Positions 13,625-22,853 of a stretch of DNA of 42,099 bases are shown piece after piece; position 1 is the first letter of the stretch; every line of letters starts with the position of its first letter. The stretch is from positions 1 through 42,099 of the forward strand of contig MNEX01000080.1 of NCBI GenBank assembly GCA_001917905.1. Direction: 5' to 3'. The notes beneath the pieces were generated by a model. It saw nothing but the letters and a program-made list of their open reading frames with translations. It did not search any database and was not told the DNA's origin. The translations under genes and the position numbers were made by a program. This stretch comes from Acidobacteria bacterium 13_1_40CM_65_14 (GTDB taxonomy: Bacteria > Acidobacteriota > Vicinamibacteria > Vicinamibacterales > CAVVIG01).

Positions 13625-15975
13625 TAGCGTCCCGCAAAGCGGACGCGGATCCCGCCGTTGACGAGCCGCGGCGTGCCGATCGTCGACGGATTCGTCTGGA
13701 CGAAGTACACCTGGTCGAGCAGATTCTGCACGCCGACGAACACTTGAAGGTTGCGTCCAAGGTCGCGCGATGCCGTGACATCGACCATGGCATATCCCGG
13801 CAACCCCGGGCCGGTGGAGGCATCGTACCCCGCTTCGGTCAACGTTGCCGCCGGAATGAAATTCACGTTGAGATCGTCGTTGAACTGCAGCCCGGCGAAT
13901 TGGAGGCCGAGCGCCACGCTCGCGTACCTGGGATTCGAGTAGATCACTTGCATCGATCCTCGGTGCTTGGGCACCTGCGGCAGGAACTTTCCGACCAGCG
14001 CGGCATTCGCGACGCCGCCATCGGTGACCGTCGCCTGGTCGTACAGATACGCGCCCGAGAATCTCCAGGATGCGCCGAGGCGGTACTCCACGTCGCTCTG
14101 AATGCCCCGGACGCGAGTCCGCCCGAGGTTCTGCTTCTGCGCCAAGGTCGCGGTGAGCGTGACGTTCGATACCGGGTTCCTGACGCGATTGTCGAACCAT
14201 GTGAGGCGGACCGACACGTTACGCGCCGGTGCGACATTGATTCCTGCTTCCCCTCCCACCAGACGCTCGGGGCCAAGTTGATCGTTCGGACGCGTTGTGA
14301 CGGCGCCCACCGAGAACTGGCGGTACAGCTCGGTGAGCGTCGGCGCCCGGAATCCCGAATTCACCGCGCCCCATCCGGTCACGCGATCTGACACGTGGTA
14401 GAGCGCTCCGATGTGCGGGCTGACGACCGTGTCGGTTCTGTCCAGAAGGGACGGACGATGATTGGCGGTCGGCAGGCCAGTCGCCACCGTGGTCTCCAGG
14501 TTGTGGCCGTCGTAGTTCCGCCAGTGATCGACGCGCGCGCTGAGCGTGAGCACGAGCTTCGAGGTCGGCGTCAGAATGTCCTGCACGAACGCTCCAAGGC
14601 TTTGCTGAGTCCCTCCAGAAATACGCTGGACCGACAGCGTCGCCTGCTGCGTGACGGGCGGCACGATGACGGTGGGGACTGCGGCCACGAACGCATCCTC
14701 CCGGCTGTCGCCGTCGACCCATCGCCAGTCGGTTCCTGCGCTGAAGAGATGGGCTCCGCCGCCGGCTTTGGTCCACTGCGCCATGCCGCCCACACCGTTG
14801 GTCGGCACATGTTGATCGGTCGCCAGGCGGACGAGGTTTCTTGTCGTGGCCGCGTTGGTCACCGCCAGGAAGTTGAAGTGCGCCTTCTGAACGTCGACGA
14901 ACACGCGGCCCTGAAGATCGCTGCCGTCCGGCATCCGCATGCGGACGCCGCCGTTCACCGTCGTCCACCTGGTGTCGTTGACTTCGCCGACCTTTCCGTT
15001 GATCCGATTCTCGGTGAAGTATCCGGTCCTGAAAAACGCGTTGATCCGGTCGGTCGGCGTGTACTCGAGTTTGACGCTCACGTTCCTGTAGTTCACGTTG
15101 GCGTTGTTGTCGATCGGTCCACGCTCTCTCGCGGCAACGATGGGGAATCCATCCGTATTCAAGAAACTGCCTTCGACCGCCGCGCCAACCTTGTTCCATC
15201 TGTCGCTGGCGAAAAAGTCGACTTTGGGGCTGTTTCGGTTGCCGTACTGCGGCTTGAGCTCGATCGTGCGCCGCGTGGGCCGGCTCGTAATGATGTTGAT
15301 GACGCCGCCCATCGCGTAATTTCCGTAGAGGCTCGAGCTCGTGCCCTCGGTTATCTCGATCCGATCGACGCTGACAAGCGGCACGCGACTCCAGTACACC
15401 CAGCCGCCGAACGGATCGTTGAACGGAATGTCGTCGAGCAGCACGAGCGTCCGGCTCTGACCGCTCGGCCCGATCCCGCGGAGCGACACACCCTGCGTGG
15501 TCGGCTGGGCGACGAGGCTGCTTGCCCGGCGGAAAAGGCTGAAGGTCGGATTCTGGCGAAGCACGTCGTCGGCCATGAGTGCCGGCGACGCCTGGATCTG
15601 TTCGCTCGTCAACACGCTGACGCTCGCGGGCACGTCTCCCAGCCGTTGTTCCGTGCGAGTGGGCGTGACCGTGACCGTCTCGAGCAGCGTCGCCGGCTGC
15701 AGCACGATCTCGATCTCACGACCGCGGTCGCCGCTGCCGACGCGCTGCGATTTCTCGGCGAAGCCGCCGGCCCGCACGATGACCGTCACGTCGCCGTCCA
15801 CCGGCATGTCAACGGTGAATCGCCCATCGGCCCCGGTCGTCGCGACATGCTCCGACCCTGAGATCGGTTTCACGACCACGGACGCGCCCGTGACGACGGC
15901 GCCGGTGGAATCCTTCACGACGCCGGACACGGAGCCGGGAGCCGCGAGCGTGAGAGCAAGAAGCAACGCAATCAA
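13624..15975 (-). CDS. TonB-dependent outer-membrane receptor with carboxypeptidase-regulatory-like N-terminal domain
   Basis: 783 residues. A short hydrophobic leader is followed by SVSGVVKDSTGAVVTGASVVV, the start of a CarboxypepD-regulatory (beta-sandwich) domain to about residue 95. A plug domain follows (VTVTPTRTEQRLGDVPASVSVLT, GVSLRGIGPSGQSRTLVLLDDIPFNDPFGGWVYWSRVP, YAMGGVINIIT). The rest is a 22-strand-type barrel ending in an aromatic-poor FAGR. Such receptors import siderophores, vitamins or glycans using the TonB system; the ligand is not evident. The start is TTG at 15975, supported by GGAGG seven bases upstream. The hairpin D2 lies immediately upstream. Confidence 0.9.
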   Translation of the reverse strand: MIALLLALTLAAPGSVSGVVKDSTGAVVTGASVVVKPISGSEHVATTGADGRFTVDMPVDGDVTVIVRAGGFAEKSQRVGSGDRGREIEIVLQPATLLETVTVTPTRTEQRLGDVPASVSVLTSEQIQASPALMADDVLRQNPTFSLFRRASSLVAQPTTQGVSLRGIGPSGQSRTLVLLDDIPFNDPFGGWVYWSRVPLVSVDRIEITEGTSSSLYGNYAMGGVINIITSRPTRRTIELKPQYGNRNSPKVDFFASDRWNKVGAAVEGSFLNTDGFPIVAARERGPIDNNANVNYRNVSVKLEYTPTDRINAFFRTGYFTENRINGKVGEVNDTRWTTVNGGVRMRMPDGSDLQGRVFVDVQKAHFNFLAVTNAATTRNLVRLATDQHVPTNGVGGMAQWTKAGGGAHLFSAGTDWRWVDGDSREDAFVAAVPTVIVPPVTQQATLSVQRISGGTQQSLGAFVQDILTPTSKLVLTLSARVDHWRNYDGHNLETTVATGLPTANHRPSLLDRTDTVVSPHIGALYHVSDRVTGWGAVNSGFRAPTLTELYRQFSVGAVTTRPNDQLGPERLVGGEAGINVAPARNVSVRLTWFDNRVRNPVSNVTLTATLAQKQNLGRTRVRGIQSDVEYRLGASWRFSGAYLYDQATVTDGGVANAALVGKFLPQVPKHRGSMQVIYSNPRYASVALGLQFAGLQFNDDLNVNFIPAATLTEAGYDASTGPGLPGYAMVDVTASRDLGRNLQVFVGVQNLLDQVYFVQTNPSTIGTPRLVNGGIRVRFAGR

Positions 15976-15990
15976 TGTGAGCCTCCAAGA

Positions 15991-16008
15991 GGCCGGCTAA
16001 AGCCGGCC
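15991..16008. repeat. D-type hairpin 2
   Basis: A perfect palindrome, GGCCGGCT-AA-AGCCGGCC, 16 bases upstream of the TonB receptor start. It shares the CTAAAG centre with 33425-33442, but the stem sequence is different and compensated. Confidence 0.85.
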
Positions 16009-16042
16009 GCCACCGAAAGTACGAGCGCCGGATCCCAACCCC

Positions 16043-18031
16043 TCATCGGTGTGGTCCGGCTTCCGCCTTCGCATGAAGCTTCGGCGGACCGCCGTAGCCT
16101 TGGCGGAGGCGGTCAGCCGGACCGGTCGTCTGCAACGCAAACGCGACCAACGACGCATCCTCGCCGCCGCCCGTGGCGACGACGACCAACTGACGGCCGG
16201 CGCGCGAGCGGTACGTCATCGGCGTCCCATTCGCGCGTCGCGGCATCGGTGTCTGCCACAGCTCGGTGCCGGTCGCCGCGTCGACCGCGTGAAAGGCCAC
16301 GTCGCCGCCGCCGGCAAACACGAGTCCTCCAGCGGTGGCCAGAACGCCGGGCGCGCCCGCGGCGCCGAGGACGGCCGGCAACTTCACGTCCTTGAGCGCG
16401 GGATGGCGGCGAATCGACGGTGTATCGCCGAACGGCACGCGCCACTTGATCGCGCCGCGATTCAGATCCAGCGCGACGAGATGACCATACGGGGGCTTCA
16501 GCAGCGGCAAGCCGTTCATGAACTCGGCGTTCGTGTCGCCGACGCGCACGAGCTCGGCGTCGACCTCCGATGCGCGCGGGTTCGCGCTGGAGCGATCGGG
16601 CGCGCCGACGCGCGTGACCGCTGCCTGATTCGTCGTCTTGAAGAACAGCACGCCGCTCTTCGCGTCGAACGCGGACCCTCCCCAGTTCGCGCCGCCGATG
16701 AGACCGGGACGCTGCACCGTGCCGCGAAGGCTCGGCGGCGTGAACAGTGGGCCGATGCGGTACTTCTTCAACTCTTCTTGTGCCGCCGCTTTCAGCTCCG
16801 GCGTGAAATCAATCACATCGTCCGATGTCACGCCCTGCTCGGTAAACGCAGGCGGTTTGGTCGGAAACGGCTGCGTCGCCCACGCGCGCTCGCCCTCGAC
16901 GTCGCTCGCCGGCACGGGACGCTCTTCGATCGGCCACACCGGCTTCCCCGTCACGCGATCGAAGACGAACGCAAAGCCCTGCTTGGTGAGCTGGACAACG
17001 CCTTCTATCGTACGTCCGTCGACTTTGATCGTGACGAGGCTCGGCGGCGACGGGTTGTCGTAGTCCCACAACCCGTGATGAACGAGCTGGTAGTGCCACT
17101 TGCGCGCGCCGGTGTTCGCGTCGAGACACACGATCGATTCGGCGAACAGATTCGCGCCGGGACGGCGGCCGCCGAAGAAATCGTTGCTCGGCGTGCCGAG
17201 CGGGACGTACACGAGCCCGCGCTCGGCGTCGAGCGACATTGGCGGCCACGCGTTGGTGTGGCCGGTGAAGCTCCACGAATCGTTTTGCCACGTGTCGTTG
17301 CCCGTTTCGCCCGGCTGCGGAATCGTGTGGAACGTCCAGATCTGCTTGCCGGTGTGCGCGTTGAACGCCCGGATGTCGCCGGGCGGATCGTTGCGATAGA
17401 CCAGTCGATCGCCAACGCCGTTGCCCAGAATCACGAAATCTTTGTAGACGACGGGCGGCGACGTGTTGGTGTAGTGGAGTTTGTTGATCGCCCAGACGAG
17501 ACCCTCGCTCAAATCGATGACGCCGTTCCGGCCAAACGAATCGACGGGCTGACCGGTCGCCGCGTCAAGGCAGATGAGCCGGTAGCGGCTATTGATAAAG
17601 ATGCGCAGCTTGTTGCCCGCCGTGCGATCGCGCCACGCGGCGACGCCGCGGTGCACGAAGCCGGTGCCGTTTGGCGGCTGCCCTTCCTCGTACGGTTTCG
17701 GATCGTAGGACCACAACTCCGCGCCGGTGTCGGCGTTGAGCGCGACGACGCGGTTATAGGGCGTGCTGAAGTACAGCACGTTGTCGATCATCAGCGGTGT
17801 CACCTGAAAGTTGCCGGGACGCGTGCCGAACTGGGCGAGCGCTTTCTCGCCCGTCTTCCATTCCCACGCGACGCCGAGGCGCGAGACGTTCGACGTGTTG
17901 ACGTCGGTCAGCGGCGAGTATTTCGTGCCGCCCGGATCGCCGCCGTAGAATGGCCATTCGACCATCGGCGCGTCTGGCGCAAGCGAAACGAATGCTGCCG
18001 CGACGAGCAAGGCGGTGATCGGCTTCAACAT
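16043..18031 (-). CDS. Secreted PQQ-dependent dehydrogenase (quinoprotein) with repeat-derived C-terminus
   Basis: 662 residues with a signal peptide (MLKPITALLVAAAFVSLA) and WPFYGGDPGGTKYSPLTDVNT at the start of the mature part. That is the classic opening of quinoprotein glucose/alcohol dehydrogenases. Multiple beta-propeller blade motifs follow (VALNADTGAELWSYD, AFNAHTGKQIWTF, HAVDAATGTELWQTP). These enzymes oxidise sugars or alcohols in the periplasm with pyrroloquinoline quinone. The substrate is unassigned. Start at 18031, divergent from the amidohydrolase and sharing its -10 region. The final 26 residues (GPADRLRQGYGGPP and onward) are translated repeat R. Confidence 0.85.
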   Translation of the reverse strand: MLKPITALLVAAAFVSLAPDAPMVEWPFYGGDPGGTKYSPLTDVNTSNVSRLGVAWEWKTGEKALAQFGTRPGNFQVTPLMIDNVLYFSTPYNRVVALNADTGAELWSYDPKPYEEGQPPNGTGFVHRGVAAWRDRTAGNKLRIFINSRYRLICLDAATGQPVDSFGRNGVIDLSEGLVWAINKLHYTNTSPPVVYKDFVILGNGVGDRLVYRNDPPGDIRAFNAHTGKQIWTFHTIPQPGETGNDTWQNDSWSFTGHTNAWPPMSLDAERGLVYVPLGTPSNDFFGGRRPGANLFAESIVCLDANTGARKWHYQLVHHGLWDYDNPSPPSLVTIKVDGRTIEGVVQLTKQGFAFVFDRVTGKPVWPIEERPVPASDVEGERAWATQPFPTKPPAFTEQGVTSDDVIDFTPELKAAAQEELKKYRIGPLFTPPSLRGTVQRPGLIGGANWGGSAFDAKSGVLFFKTTNQAAVTRVGAPDRSSANPRASEVDAELVRVGDTNAEFMNGLPLLKPPYGHLVALDLNRGAIKWRVPFGDTPSIRRHPALKDVKLPAVLGAAGAPGVLATAGGLVFAGGGDVAFHAVDAATGTELWQTPMPRRANGTPMTYRSRAGRQLVVVATGGGEDASLVAFALQTTGPADRLRQGYGGPPKLHAKAEAGPHR
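16055..16118. repeat. Repeat R (double GGCGG hairpin) at the PQQ gene C-terminus
   Basis: CCGCC (16063-16067) pairs with GGCGG (16083-16087). A second CCGCC (16089-16093) pairs with GGCGG (16102-16106). It is translated in frame as the tail of the quinoprotein. Confidence 0.7.
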
Positions 18032-18046
18032 GGCGCGAGTGAGGGG

Positions 18047-18054
18047 ATTATAAT
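18047..18054. promoter_or_regulatory. Palindromic bidirectional -10 box
   Basis: ATTATAAT reads TATAAT on both strands (18049-18054 on plus, 18052-18047 on minus). It would give a leaderless start for the amidohydrolase at 18062 and an 8- to 9-base leader for the PQQ gene at 18031. No strong -35 was seen on either side. Confidence 0.55.
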
Positions 18055-18061
18055 GCGCGCC

Positions 18062-19291
18062 ATGCGAATGAAGATTGTTCTCTTTGCGTCGATCGTAGCG
18101 GCGGCGGCGACCCTCTCTGCACAGGATCAAGCGATTCGCATCCGCGCCGCGACCATCCTCGACGGCACCGGCAAGGTGGTGCGGAACGCGACGATCATCG
18201 TGCAGGGATCCAAAATCACGTCGATCGACACCGGGAATGCCGGTCCTGCGAGTTACAACCTCGGACAACTCACGGTACTGCCGGGCATGATCGACGTGCA
18301 CGCCCACGTCGCGTGGCACTTCGACAAGGACGGCCGCTATGCCGCCGGCGCGGGATCGCCGGCGAGCGAAATCCTCTACAGCGCCGAGAACGCGTACACG
18401 ACGTTGATGGCCGGCTTCACGACCATTCAAAGTCCAGGGTCGGCGAGCGACGTCGATCTACGCGACGCGATCGCGCGCGGCGTGCTGCCGGGTCCGCGCA
18501 TTCTCACGTCCATCCGTCAGCTCAACGAACGCAGCGGAACGCCGGCGGAGATTCGTGAGAAGGTGCGTCAGCTCAAAGCGGACGGCGCCGACGTCATCAA
18601 GATCTTCGCGTCGGCCAGCATTCGCGACGGCGGCAAGCAGACGATGACCGACGAGCAGCTGCAGGCGGTGTGCGGCGAGGCCAACGCCATCGGCATGCGG
18701 ACGATGGTCCACGCGCACAGCCCGGAGTCGATCAAAGCGTCGGTGAACGCCGGCTGTCAGCAGATCGAGCACGGCGTCTTCGCCAACGACGAAGTGCTGA
18801 AGCTGATGGCGGACAAAGGCGTGTACTTCGATCCGAACATCGGCGTGGTGCTGCAGAACTATCTCACGAACAAAGCGAAGTTCCTCGGCATCGGCAACTA
18901 CAACGAGGAAGGCTTCGCGTACATGGAAAAGGGCCTCGGCCTCAATCGAGACATGATCAAGAAGGCGGTCGCGACCCCGAACCTCAAGATGGTTCTCGGA
19001 ACCGATGCCGTCGCGGGCGCGCACGGCCACAACGCCGACGAGATCGTCGAGCGCGTGCGCCAGGGCAATCAGAAGCCGATGGACGCGATCGTGTCAGCGA
19101 CGTCGCTCGCCGCGAAATCGATGCGCCTCGACAAGACGATCGGCACGCTCGCGCCCGGTTTCGAAGCGGATCTCGTCGCCGTCGAAGGCGATCCGCTCAG
19201 CGACATCACAGCCGTGACACGCGTCGCGTTCGTCATGAAAGGCGGAAAAGTCTACAAGCACGTCGCGCCCGGCACGCGCGGCACGCACTGA
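18062..19291 (+). CDS. Secreted imidazolonepropionase-like amidohydrolase
   Basis: 409 residues with a signal peptide (MRMKIVLFASIVAAAATLSAQ). Metal-site residues of the amidohydrolase superfamily are all present. H80 and H82 are in DVHAHVAWH, and the carbamylated lysine candidate is K180 in VIKIFAS. H217/H219 are in VHAHS, H237 is in QIEHGVF, and D315 is in LGTDAVAG. Members of this secreted group hydrolyse cyclic imides or Xaa-Pro-type dipeptides; the exact substrate is unclear. ATG at 18062 is chosen because it lies eight bases after TATAAT; 18053 is an in-frame alternative within the -10 box. Divergent from the PQQ dehydrogenase. Confidence 0.85.
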   Translation: MRMKIVLFASIVAAAATLSAQDQAIRIRAATILDGTGKVVRNATIIVQGSKITSIDTGNAGPASYNLGQLTVLPGMIDVHAHVAWHFDKDGRYAAGAGSPASEILYSAENAYTTLMAGFTTIQSPGSASDVDLRDAIARGVLPGPRILTSIRQLNERSGTPAEIREKVRQLKADGADVIKIFASASIRDGGKQTMTDEQLQAVCGEANAIGMRTMVHAHSPESIKASVNAGCQQIEHGVFANDEVLKLMADKGVYFDPNIGVVLQNYLTNKAKFLGIGNYNEEGFAYMEKGLGLNRDMIKKAVATPNLKMVLGTDAVAGAHGHNADEIVERVRQGNQKPMDAIVSATSLAAKSMRLDKTIGTLAPGFEADLVAVEGDPLSDITAVTRVAFVMKGGKVYKHVAPGTRGTH

Positions 19292-19321
19292 ATCATCGCC
19301 GTCGCGCGAAACTTCACGGAC

Positions 19322-19465
19322 GAATGTAGCGCGACGGCTTTAGAGGTTGTGAAGGAATACCGACGTTGAACGCAGAACTCGCAGAACACGCAGAAAGACC
19401 TCAAGCATGTTTCTCTGCGGGTTCAGCGGTTTCTGCGTTGTACGTGATTTCTTCACGCGCTCTTT
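19322..19465. repeat. Nested composite repeat D-A7-D
   Basis: GTAGCGCGACGGCTTTAGAGG leads into A element 7 (19366-19443, arms CGCAGAACTCGCAGAACACG and GGTTTCTGCGTTG). It closes with CGTGATTTCTTCACGCGC and CTTTAGCC. The same architecture is found at 12440-12596. Confidence 0.85.
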
Positions 19466-19483
19466 AGCCGAGCGACAGCGGGC

Positions 19484-19936
19484 GTGCTCGAATGCGTCAT
19501 CCTGATTGGACTGCCGGGCGCCGGTAAGACGAGCTTCCACCGGCGCCATTTCGCCGCGACCCACACGCACATCAGCAAGGATCTCTGGCCGAACGCGAGC
19601 GGCCGTGACGCGCGGCAGCGGCGCCTCATCGACGAGGCGCTCGCCGCCGGCCAGTCGGTCGTCGTCGACAACACGCATCCGACCGTCGCGGAGCGTGCGC
19701 CGATCATCAGCGCCGCCCGCGCGCGGGGCGCACAGGTCGTCGGCTATTTCGTGGATGTGACGACGCGCGTCGCGGTCGCGCGCAATGCCGAGCGTGCCGG
19801 GCGCAGCAAGGTTCCGAACGTGGCGATTTTCACGGTCGCCAAACGGCTCGAGCGGCCCACGCTGGCCGAAGGGTTCGATCAGTTGTTCCGCGTCGAAGTC
19901 ACTGAGGACCGCGGGTTTCGAGTCACTGAGCTCTGA
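19484..19936 (+). CDS. Small P-loop kinase-like ATPase
   Basis: 150 residues with Walker A GLPGAGKTS (residues 9-17) right at the N-terminus. ISKDLWP and VVVDNTHPTVAERAPII follow, a pattern found in polynucleotide-kinase-like and zeta-toxin-like small kinases. YFVDVTTRVAVARNAERAGRSKVPNVAIFTVAKRLERPTLAEGFD fits the lid and C-terminal helices. The phosphate acceptor is unknown. GTG start at 19484, immediately after the D-A7-D composite. The last residues (EDRGFRVTEL) and the stop border repeat W3. Confidence 0.75.
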   Translation: MLECVILIGLPGAGKTSFHRRHFAATHTHISKDLWPNASGRDARQRRLIDEALAAGQSVVVDNTHPTVAERAPIISAARARGAQVVGYFVDVTTRVAVARNAERAGRSKVPNVAIFTVAKRLERPTLAEGFDQLFRVEVTEDRGFRVTEL

Positions 19937-19998
19937 CCGAAGTCAGACTCCAGTACGGAGTCCAGTCAGACTCCAGTACGGACTCCAGTCTGACTAGG
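19929..19998. repeat. Inverted array W3 between convergent genes
   Basis: Iterated AGTCAGACTCCAGTACGGA words with complementary AGTCTGACTAG at the end. It contains the stop region of the kinase and the stop of the small minus-strand gene. Confidence 0.85.
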
Positions 19999-20260
19999 TC
20001 GGGCGGAAGCGCGCGCGGCGGGCGAGGAGCTCGGTGATGCCGACCTCCAACGCGTGGACGAGCGCGATCTCCTGCTTGCCCGGCGCGATGCTTTCCAGGT
20101 ATTTCACGACCGCCGCGCGTTCGATGCTGACGTCGTGAATGTGGACCATCGTCGACGTGACTTCCACGCCGTGAGCACCGGTTTCGGGTGACGGCGCGTC
20201 GACGGGCTCGGTGGACGCCGTTACGGTCTCAACAGGCGCGTGCGCGCTCGTTGCTTCCAC
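19994..20260 (-). CDS. Hypothetical small acidic protein
   Basis: 88 residues, family not recognised. A low-complexity acidic/threonine-rich N-terminus (MEATSAHAPVETVTASTEPVDAP) precedes a conserved-looking core (VHIHDVSIERAAVVKYLESIAPGKQEIALVHALEVGITELLARRARFRPT). The core is predicted helical and ends abruptly in a stop supplied by W3. This may be a truncated N-terminal part of a longer protein. Support for real coding is a GGAGGT ribosome site about six bases before the GTG at 20260. No signal peptide or membrane segment. Confidence 0.6.
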   Translation of the reverse strand: MEATSAHAPVETVTASTEPVDAPSPETGAHGVEVTSTMVHIHDVSIERAAVVKYLESIAPGKQEIALVHALEVGITELLARRARFRPT

Positions 20261-20617
20261 GGGACACCTCCGAAATCGTCATTCCGCAAGTGCGGTGCCA
20301 CCGCGAATCCGTGCAATAGACGCTGTGTTTGGCGAGTGCGTGTCGCGAAACGGCTCAGCCGATCACGAACTCAGTAGTTGGCGACGCCAGTCTTTCTCGG
20401 CACACCGCCACCGGGGCCGTTCGAAATACGGGCGCGGCTGTTAGGGGGCTGGCGCGGAGCTCAGCACGAGGATCACCCCGGAAAATCAGCGCCGATCGCA
20501 GACGGTTCCATCGACGCGGTCGCGGTGTCCGCCTTGCACCATCCGACGCGCTCAGGTCCCAGCTTCCTGCTGGGCGTTTCATTGCGGTCGGCGTTCATCG
20601 GGCTCGGAGGTTCGTTC
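20261..20617. other. Divergent intergenic region, no gene seen
   Basis: 357 bases between the small minus-strand gene and the HAF-repeat gene. Open frames here have no recognisable protein features. It presumably holds both promoters; no clear -35/-10 pair could be picked. GGAGG at 20606-20610 is the ribosome site of the HAF gene. Confidence 0.5.
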
Positions 20618-21881
20618 ATGGTTTCGGGTCAAGGTCGCAAGTCGATCCCGCTCAGCGTCCGTCTCGCGCTCGTCGGCATCGTGGTCGCGCTGTGCAGTGC
20701 TGACGTCCCCACTCAATCCGCCGCGCAATATGGGATTGCCGATCTCGGAACGCTCGGCGGATCGTCTGCGGCGGCTTCAGACGTGTCCGAATATGGCGGG
20801 ACGATGGTCGGCCAGGCGCAGACGTCGACCGGCGTGTATCAGGCATTTCGCGTCGGCCAGGCGCAGACCGCGTCGGGCCAGGAACACACGTTTTCTTACA
20901 GCCTCTACGGAGCAGGCGGGATGGTCGATCTCGGCACGTTGGGCGGCACATCGAGCGCCGCGTACGGGACGGAGTACGGGATCGTCGTGGGCGCCTCGAA
21001 GACAACCGGCGATGCGCGTCTGCAGGCGTTTGCGTTCACCAGCGGCGCAATGTCGCGGCTGGCGTTCGATTGGGGCGGAGACAGCGTGGCGAGAGCGGTC
21101 CGGGGCGGTTTGATAGTCGGGTACGCGTGCACCTCGGGCAATGCGTCCTGCCGCGCGTTCTCGTTCCGCGACGGTGTGGCGACCAACCTCGGATCGTTCG
21201 GCGGCAACAGCGTCGCGAATGCAGCGAACTACAACGACCAAATCGCCGGAACGTCGGCGCTTGGCGATCAGACGACCACACATGCGTTTCTGTACGCGAA
21301 CGGCGCGCTCACCGATCTCGGCACGCTCGGAGGCAAGAGCCGCGAAGGGCTCGACATCAACTCGCGCGGTGACATCGTCGGCACCTCGGACACCGCCAGC
21401 AGCGGACGGCACGCGTTCCTCTGGCAAACGCGAATTCGATGGCGATCGTACCGGCCAGCGTCACTGTTCCCGCCGGGGCCACGTCGGCCACGTTCACCGT
21501 CACGACGAAGACGGTGACGACGAACGACGCGGGCGCGGTCACGGCCAATTTCGGTGGCGTGTCGAAAACGCTGAACGTGACGGTGCGGCCGATCCGCGCC
21601 AAGACGCTGGCACTCTCGCCCAATCCAGCGACAGGCGGGACGACGGTCAGCGCGACGGTCACCCTCGAGTGTGCGGCTCCGTCGGGCGGCATCGTCGTCT
21701 CATGTCGAGCAGTAGCGCGTCGGTCGCGGCGCCGACGGTGTCGAGCGTGACGATTCCGGCCGGTGCGACGACAGGTTCATTCAGCGTGCGCACGTCGCGC
21801 CCGGCGGCGCGTACGGGCGCGTCGATCTACGCGACGGTGTACGGCGTGAGAAAGAGCGCGGCGATGACGGTGAACCCATAG
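20618..21881 (+). pseudogene. Frameshifted HAF-repeat surface protein
   Basis: It starts at ATG 20618 with a leader (LSVRLALVGIVVALCSA). HAF-type repeats follow: YGIADLGTLGGSSAAASDVSEYG, MVDLGTLGGTSSAAYG, ALTDLGTLGGKSREGLDINSRGDIVGTS, HAFLW. After about 21430 the continuing similarity moves to the next frame (SVTVPAGATSATFTVTTKTV, immunoglobulin-like). Near 21700 it moves again (SSSSASVAAPTVSSVTIPAGA), ending at 21881. Restoring one C near 21700 would rejoin GGIVVS with LSSSS. Either two frameshifts inactivated the C-terminal part or the assembly has errors. The HAF part alone could still be made to 21517. The function of HAF proteins is unknown. Confidence 0.7.
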
Positions 21882-21887
21882 CGACTG

Positions 21888-21910
21888 AATTGTCACAGAT
21901 TGTGACAATT
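21888..21910. terminator. Perfect hairpin between convergent genes
   Basis: AATTGTCACA, loop GAT, TGTGACAATT: a ten-pair stem in the 27-base gap between the HAF gene and the pseudouridine synthase gene. The stem is AT-rich at its base, which suits bidirectional termination. Its GTCACA core could also bind a regulator. Confidence 0.6.
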
Positions 21911-22853
21911 ACCCGTGGCTGCGGCGCAGCTGCGCGACGAGGCGGTTCATGTCGTCCGGGAGCGGCGCTTCGAAGCGCAGCTCGCGGCCGTCAGCAGGAT
22001 GCAAGAACGTCAGCCGGAAGGCGTGCAGCGCCTGACGCGGAAATGCGATGGGACGCAGCGTGTCGGGCCCGTACGTGTAGCGCTGCTCGCCGACCAGCGT
22101 GTGGCCGCGTAAGCGCGCCTGGATGCGGATCTGATTTCGCCGTCCCGTGACGAGCGTCACCTCGATGAGCGACGCGCGTCCCAGCGGCTCGACGAGGCGG
22201 TAGTGACAGATCGCGTCCTTGCCGCGCGGATCCCGCGGATGCGTTTCCTTCTGAATCAGTGCCTTCGTATCCCACACGAGGCGATCGCGCCATGTCCCGG
22301 ACGCGGGATTCGGCTGCCCGTACACGAGCGCGCGATACACGCGCTCGGCGCGGTGACGCTTGAACTGTTCCTTGAGCTGCGCCTGCGACGCCGCGGTCTT
22401 CGCGAAGACGACGAGGCCGGACGTGTCGCGGTCGATGCGATGGACGACGAACGGTCGCGGCTTGCGCCGCGTTTTCAGATAGGCCTTCAGATCTTCGAAC
22501 ACCGATCGCGCGCCCTCGCGCCGCTCGAGCGGCACCGCGAGCACGCCTGCCGGTTTGTTCAGCACGATGAGCGCGTCGTCTTCGTAGAGGATCGGCAGGT
22601 CGCGTTCGTCGCCGAGCGTGGCGCGGCGCTTCGCCGTGCCGGGCCGATCCATCCACACGTGCACGACGTCGCCGGCCGTGAGGCGCGTCGCCGCATCGGC
22701 GGCCGATGCTTCGCGATCGTTGATGAAGACTTTTCCGCGCTCGAGCGCAGTGGCCGCCTTCGCGCGCGAGCCTAGACGCTCTGCGGCAGCGAGATACTTG
22801 TCGAGTCTGAGGCCGGCGTCGTGTGGACCCGCGGTCCAGCGTGGCTTCGCCAT
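21909..22853 (-). CDS. RluA-family pseudouridine synthase
   Basis: 314 residues. The N-terminal S4 RNA-binding domain (LDKYLAAAERLGSRAKAATALERGKVFINDREA) is followed by the RluA catalytic domain with HRIDRDTSGLVVFAK. The conserved catalytic aspartate is D141; the motif has RID where most family members have RLD. VTGRRNQIRIQARLRGHTLVGEQRYTYG continues the family. It converts uridines in rRNA or tRNA to pseudouridine; the site cannot be predicted. ATG 22853 lies within the 3' end of the PHP gene, an 82-base overlap suggesting coupled translation. Confidence 0.88.
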   Translation of the reverse strand: MAKPRWTAGPHDAGLRLDKYLAAAERLGSRAKAATALERGKVFINDREASAADAATRLTAGDVVHVWMDRPGTAKRRATLGDERDLPILYEDDALIVLNKPAGVLAVPLERREGARSVFEDLKAYLKTRRKPRPFVVHRIDRDTSGLVVFAKTAASQAQLKEQFKRHRAERVYRALVYGQPNPASGTWRDRLVWDTKALIQKETHPRDPRGKDAICHYRLVEPLGRASLIEVTLVTGRRNQIRIQARLRGHTLVGEQRYTYGPDTLRPIAFPRQALHAFRLTFLHPADGRELRFEAPLPDDMNRLVAQLRRSHG

